From positions 1 through 7,031 of the forward strand of contig QGUX01000191.1 of the NCBI GenBank assembly GCA_003242275.1: a stretch of DNA of 7,031 bases, given 5' to 3'. A program made the position numbers and the translations under genes. The notes beneath the pieces were generated by a model that was not told the origin of the DNA, made no database searches, and saw only the letters and a program-made list of their open reading frames with translations. Numbering within the stretch: position 1 is the first letter of the stretch; each line of letters opens with the position of its first letter. Shown piece by piece: positions 5,101-7,031 of the stretch. The stretch is from Pseudomonadota bacterium (GTDB taxonomy: Bacteria; Pseudomonadota; Gammaproteobacteria; Steroidobacterales; Steroidobacteraceae).

Positions 5101-6105
5101 ATGCCAATCGATCCCGTCTTCCTGACGCTGGCGGTGCTGGTCGCGCTGGCGCTCGTCTTCGACTTCATGAACGGCTTCCACGATGCCGCGAACTCGATCG
5201 CGACCGTGGTGTCGACCCGGGTGCTCAAGCCCTACCAGGCGGTGGTCTGGGCGGCATTCTTCAACTTCCTGGCGATGTACGTGTTCGAGCCCAAGGTCGC
5301 CGCGACCATCGGCAAGGGCATCGTCGAACCCGGTTTCGTCGACAATGCCGTGATCTGCGGTGCGCTGGTGGGCGCGATCGCCTGGAACGTGATCACGTGG
5401 TACTACGGCATCCCGTCGAGCTCCAGCCATGCGCTGATCGGCGGCATGATCGGCGCGGCCATGGCCAAGGCGGGCACCGCGCCGCTGGTGGCCCCGGGCA
5501 TCCTCAAGGTTGCGCTGTTCATCGTCATCTCGCCGGCGCTGGGGCTGCTGATCGGCGCCGCGCTGATGCTCGGCATCAGCTGGGTCTTCTTTCGCGTCGC
5601 GCCGATCAAGCTGGACCGCTGGTTCCGGCGCATGCAGCTTCTGGCCAGCGCCTTCTACAGCCTGGGCCACGGCAGCAACGACGCGCAGAAGACCATGGGC
5701 ATCATCTGGCTGCTGCTGATGGCGCACGGCCAGGCCTCGCCCGACCACCTGCCGAACTGGGTGATGGTGAGCTGCTTCGCCGTCATCGCCGTGGGTACCC
5801 TGTGCGGCGGCTGGCGCATCATCAAGACCATGGGTCAGCGGCTCTCGCGACTGACGCCCGCGTCCGGTACGGCCGCTTCCGCCGGCGGCGCGTTCACGCT
5901 GGCGGTGGCCTCGGGCTTCGGCATCCCGGTCTCGACCACGCACACCATCACCGGCGCCATCCTCGGCGCCGGCGCCGCGCAGAATCCCGGCCGCGTGCGC
6001 TGGGACCTGGCGGGCGGCCTCGCCGTCGCCTGGGTGATCACCATTCCGGCCGCGGGCGTGATGGCGGCCGTGACCTACTGGATTGTGAGCGGCTTCCTCC
6101 ACTGA
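5101..6105 (+). CDS. pit: Pit-family inorganic phosphate transporter
   Basis: The 334-residue integral membrane protein of the PiT family (PF01384) has about ten hydrophobic segments. The two inverted signature repeats are clear: FDFMNGFHDAANSIATVVS (20-38) in the first half and SLGHGSNDAQKTMGII (187-202) in the second, each paired with a reentrant Ser/Thr-rich turn, GIPSSSSHALIGG (103-115) and GIPVSTTHTITGA (274-286). The Asn/Asp residues of these motifs bind phosphate. Bacterial Pit proteins bring in phosphate as a neutral divalent metal-phosphate complex with protons, at low affinity and often constitutively; Na+ coupling cannot be excluded from sequence. The length is typical of the short bacterial forms that come with a DUF47 partner (E. 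coli PitA is longer). The ATG at 5101 lies 4 nt after the DUF47 stop with little ribosome site of its own, pointing to coupled translation. Confidence 0.96.
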   Translation: MPIDPVFLTLAVLVALALVFDFMNGFHDAANSIATVVSTRVLKPYQAVVWAAFFNFLAMYVFEPKVAATIGKGIVEPGFVDNAVICGALVGAIAWNVITWYYGIPSSSSHALIGGMIGAAMAKAGTAPLVAPGILKVALFIVISPALGLLIGAALMLGISWVFFRVAPIKLDRWFRRMQLLASAFYSLGHGSNDAQKTMGIIWLLLMAHGQASPDHLPNWVMVSCFAVIAVGTLCGGWRIIKTMGQRLSRLTPASGTAASAGGAFTLAVASGFGIPVSTTHTITGAILGAGAAQNPGRVRWDLAGGLAVAWVITIPAAGVMAAVTYWIVSGFLH

Positions 6106-6111
6106 AGTGGA

Positions 6112-6123
6112 TCCCCCGGGGGA
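6112..6123. repeat. 12-bp palindrome TCCCCCGGGGGA after pit
   Basis: TCCCCCGGGGGA is a perfect palindrome starting 6 nt after the pit stop. It could form a small hairpin, or sequester the G-run that would serve the upstream candidate start (ATG 6132) of the next gene. It has no T-run and is a poor terminator, so read-through from pit is plausible. Confidence 0.3.
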
Positions 6124-6164
6124 AACTCCGGATGGGCATTACTCGCCCGGTGGTGGAGCGGCCA

Positions 6165-6521
6165 ATGGAAGGCAGGGACGGTTTCTTTCCGTACGCGGCG
6201 GCGGCCGCATGCGGGTTCGTGGTCAACATGGGCATCTCCATGGCAACCGGCCGGCACGACCCCATGGATCACGGCTCGTACTACACGATCGGCCAGCCAC
6301 TGATGTGCGTCGGCGCCCTGGCGATCGGCTACCTGTTTCCGCGACGGCCCTGGCGGTGGGCGCTGGCCATGGCTGCCGGCCAGATGATCGCGGCGCTGCT
6401 CAATGGCAACTCGCTCAACCTGCTGCCTTTTGCCATTGCCTACATGACCATCCTCTCGGTGCCGCAGGTCATTGCGGCGTATGCCGGAGCCTGGCTGTCA
6501 CGCAGAAGGAGCAGGGCGTGA
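6165..6521 (+). CDS. Small membrane protein of unknown function, downstream of pit
   Basis: The product has 118 residues from the ATG at 6165 and I do not recognise its family. It is almost wholly hydrophobic, with about four predicted membrane helices: FFPYAAAAACGFVVNMGIS, YTIGQPLMCVGALAIGYLF, WALAMAAGQMIAALL and LLPFAIAYMTILSVPQVIAA, ending in a basic tail LSRRRSRA that would stay in the cytoplasm. A polar loop with ATGRHDPMDHGS joins helices 1 and 2. I prefer 6165 because GGAG (6155-6158) sits 6 nt before it; the in-frame ATG at 6132 would add MGITRPVVERP and has a G-run 9 nt upstream. The frame stays open further back only as a shadow of pit. The gap after pit is 59 nt, so it may be the third gene of that operon. 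Its stop overlaps the next start. Confidence 0.75.
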   Translation: MEGRDGFFPYAAAAACGFVVNMGISMATGRHDPMDHGSYYTIGQPLMCVGALAIGYLFPRRPWRWALAMAAGQMIAALLNGNSLNLLPFAIAYMTILSVPQVIAAYAGAWLSRRRSRA

Positions 6522-6757
6522 CGAGTGCGTTCCTGGTCTTCATCGGCGTCGGGCTGCTCATCCTCGCCTGGCGCGGCCATCGCGACGGCGCCATCCGTGC
6601 CGGGGTGAAAGGCCTCAGGCCCTACACCCCGACGCGGGAGGAAAGCCCGCTGGCGTTCCACTTCTTCGTCATGCTGTATCTGCTGGGCGGCTTCGCCTGC
6701 CTCGTGTGGGGCATCCTTGCGCTGGCGGGCATCGCCGAACCCCTGCCGCTTCGCTAG
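6518..6757 (+). CDS. Small two-helix membrane protein of unknown function, GTG start
   Basis: The product has 79 residues, starting (M)TSAFLVFIGVGLLILAW. I do not recognise it. Two membrane helices are predicted, about 2-17 and 47-70 (FHFFVMLYLLGGFACLVWGI), joined by a basic and polar loop, HRDGAIRAGVKGLRPYTPTR, which by the positive-inside rule should face the cytoplasm; both ends would then be periplasmic. The start is a GTG at 6518 whose last two bases belong to the TGA of the preceding gene (GTGA). AAGGAG (6506-6511), 6 nt ahead, is one of the best ribosome sites in the window and makes this start convincing although no ATG is available. The overlap implies co-translation with its neighbour and suggests the two act together. 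The stop TAG (6755-6757) overlaps the stop of the facing gene. Confidence 0.72.
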   Translation: MTSAFLVFIGVGLLILAWRGHRDGAIRAGVKGLRPYTPTREESPLAFHFFVMLYLLGGFACLVWGILALAGIAEPLPLR

Positions 6758-7031
6758 CCGGCGTGGGTGATGAACCCGGCACGCCAGCGCAGCGACAGGC
6801 AGCTCAGGCCCGCGTCCAGCCTGGAGAATTCCGCAACCTGCAGCGGCATGACGTTGAATCCATGCCGCGAGAGAAGCTCGAGCGTGCGCGGGGCGGCCGC
6901 ACTGACCAGTATCGTGTCGTTGAGCCGCAGCGCATTGGCCGCGGCTTCCTCTCCATTGGCGACGGTGAGGATGTGGAAATCGTCGAAGGTCCCGGTCGCC
7001 GCGAGCGCGGCGGTGGCGAGGAGGGTGTCGC
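6754..7031 (-). CDS. ddaH: C-terminal part of a dimethylargininase (DDAH)-family hydrolase (5' end outside window)
   Basis: The minus strand is open from the right edge to the TAG at 6756-6754, giving 92 complete codons of the C-terminal part. Recognisable family features, in order, are GTFDDFHILTVANGEEAAAN, ALRLNDTILVSAA, PRTLELLSRHGFNVMPLQ and EFSRLDAGLSCLSLRW. The last contains the nucleophilic Cys of the DDAH/amidinotransferase superfamily (codon at 6801-6799), so the active site is intact here; the catalytic His and substrate Asp/Glu would be upstream, off the edge. DDAH hydrolyses N-omega-methylated arginines to citrulline and methylamines in the cytoplasm; related enzymes act on arginine or other guanidines, and the visible part does not settle which. 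A C-terminal tail RAGFITHAG extends past the usual end. The gene converges on the small membrane-protein gene, their stop codons sharing the bases of CTAG. Confidence 0.82.
   Translation of the reverse strand, partial: DTLLATAALAATGTFDDFHILTVANGEEAAANALRLNDTILVSAAAPRTLELLSRHGFNVMPLQVAEFSRLDAGLSCLSLRWRAGFITHAG

Noticed and set aside
4194..5228. Extension of the acetyltransferase frame upstream as one 446-residue minus-strand protein
   Set aside because: The extra part is antisense to the DUF47 gene and to the start of pit, has shadow-like composition, and the GNAT fold is complete from the ATG at 4193 with its own ribosome site.
5005..6102. 365-residue minus-strand open frame opposite pit
   Set aside because: Its composition (runs of His, Arg, Gln, Gly, Asp) is the usual antisense image of a G+C-rich membrane gene; pit is unmistakable on the plus strand.
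6107..6517. Upstream part of the frame that contains the 79-residue membrane protein, as a 216-residue protein
   Set aside because: It runs out of frame through the four-helix membrane gene and is Arg/His/Pro-rich; only the part from the GTG at 6518 is hydrophobic and has a ribosome site.

Overview
The window is G+C-rich bacterial chromosome (roughly two thirds G+C by eye), densely coded, with few A/T tracts. The gene content is that of a free-living Gram-negative proteobacterium: a periplasmic cytochrome c', SlyD, a Pit phosphate transporter with its DUF47 partner, and exported lipoproteins. Exported DUF6152-type proteins and the lipoprotein family seen here are common, as I recall, in high-G+C soil and freshwater gammaproteobacteria of the Steroidobacter/Nevskia/Xanthomonadales type. 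That placement is inference; nothing here is a taxonomic marker. I see no phage, insertion sequence, CRISPR, rRNA or tRNA.

Layout. (1) 1-466 (+): the C-terminal 154 codons of an unidentified protein, possibly ParB-like, followed by a hairpin. (2) 570-1052 (+): slyD. (3) 1240-1731 (+): an exported class II cytochrome c (c'), followed by two strong tandem hairpins in a convergent intergenic gap. (4) 3784 down to 1879 (-): a tightly coupled three-gene cassette, in transcription order a small exported DUF6152-like protein with mature N-terminus HHS and then two paralogous lipoproteins, joined by two ATGA stop/start overlaps. (5) 4193-3888 (-): a 101-residue GNAT-like acetyltransferase upstream of the cassette, separated from it by a gap carrying a REP-like repeat. 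(6) 4455-6105 (+): a DUF47 protein and the Pit transporter, 4 nt apart, behind an extended -10 promoter and a perfect palindrome near the predicted transcription start. (7) 6165-6757 (+): two small unrecognised membrane proteins, the second starting at a GTG inside the stop codon of the first. (8) 7031-6754 (-): the C-terminal part of a dimethylargininase-family enzyme with its catalytic Cys, meeting the preceding gene tail to tail on a shared CTAG.

How they fit together. DUF47 plus Pit is a known phosphate-uptake module; the two small membrane proteins directly behind it may be passengers or accessories. The best candidate for an undescribed system is the minus-strand exported cassette: three cell-envelope proteins of unknown function made from one message, two of them diverged copies of each other. 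SlyD, the cytochrome and the dimethylargininase look like independent single genes.
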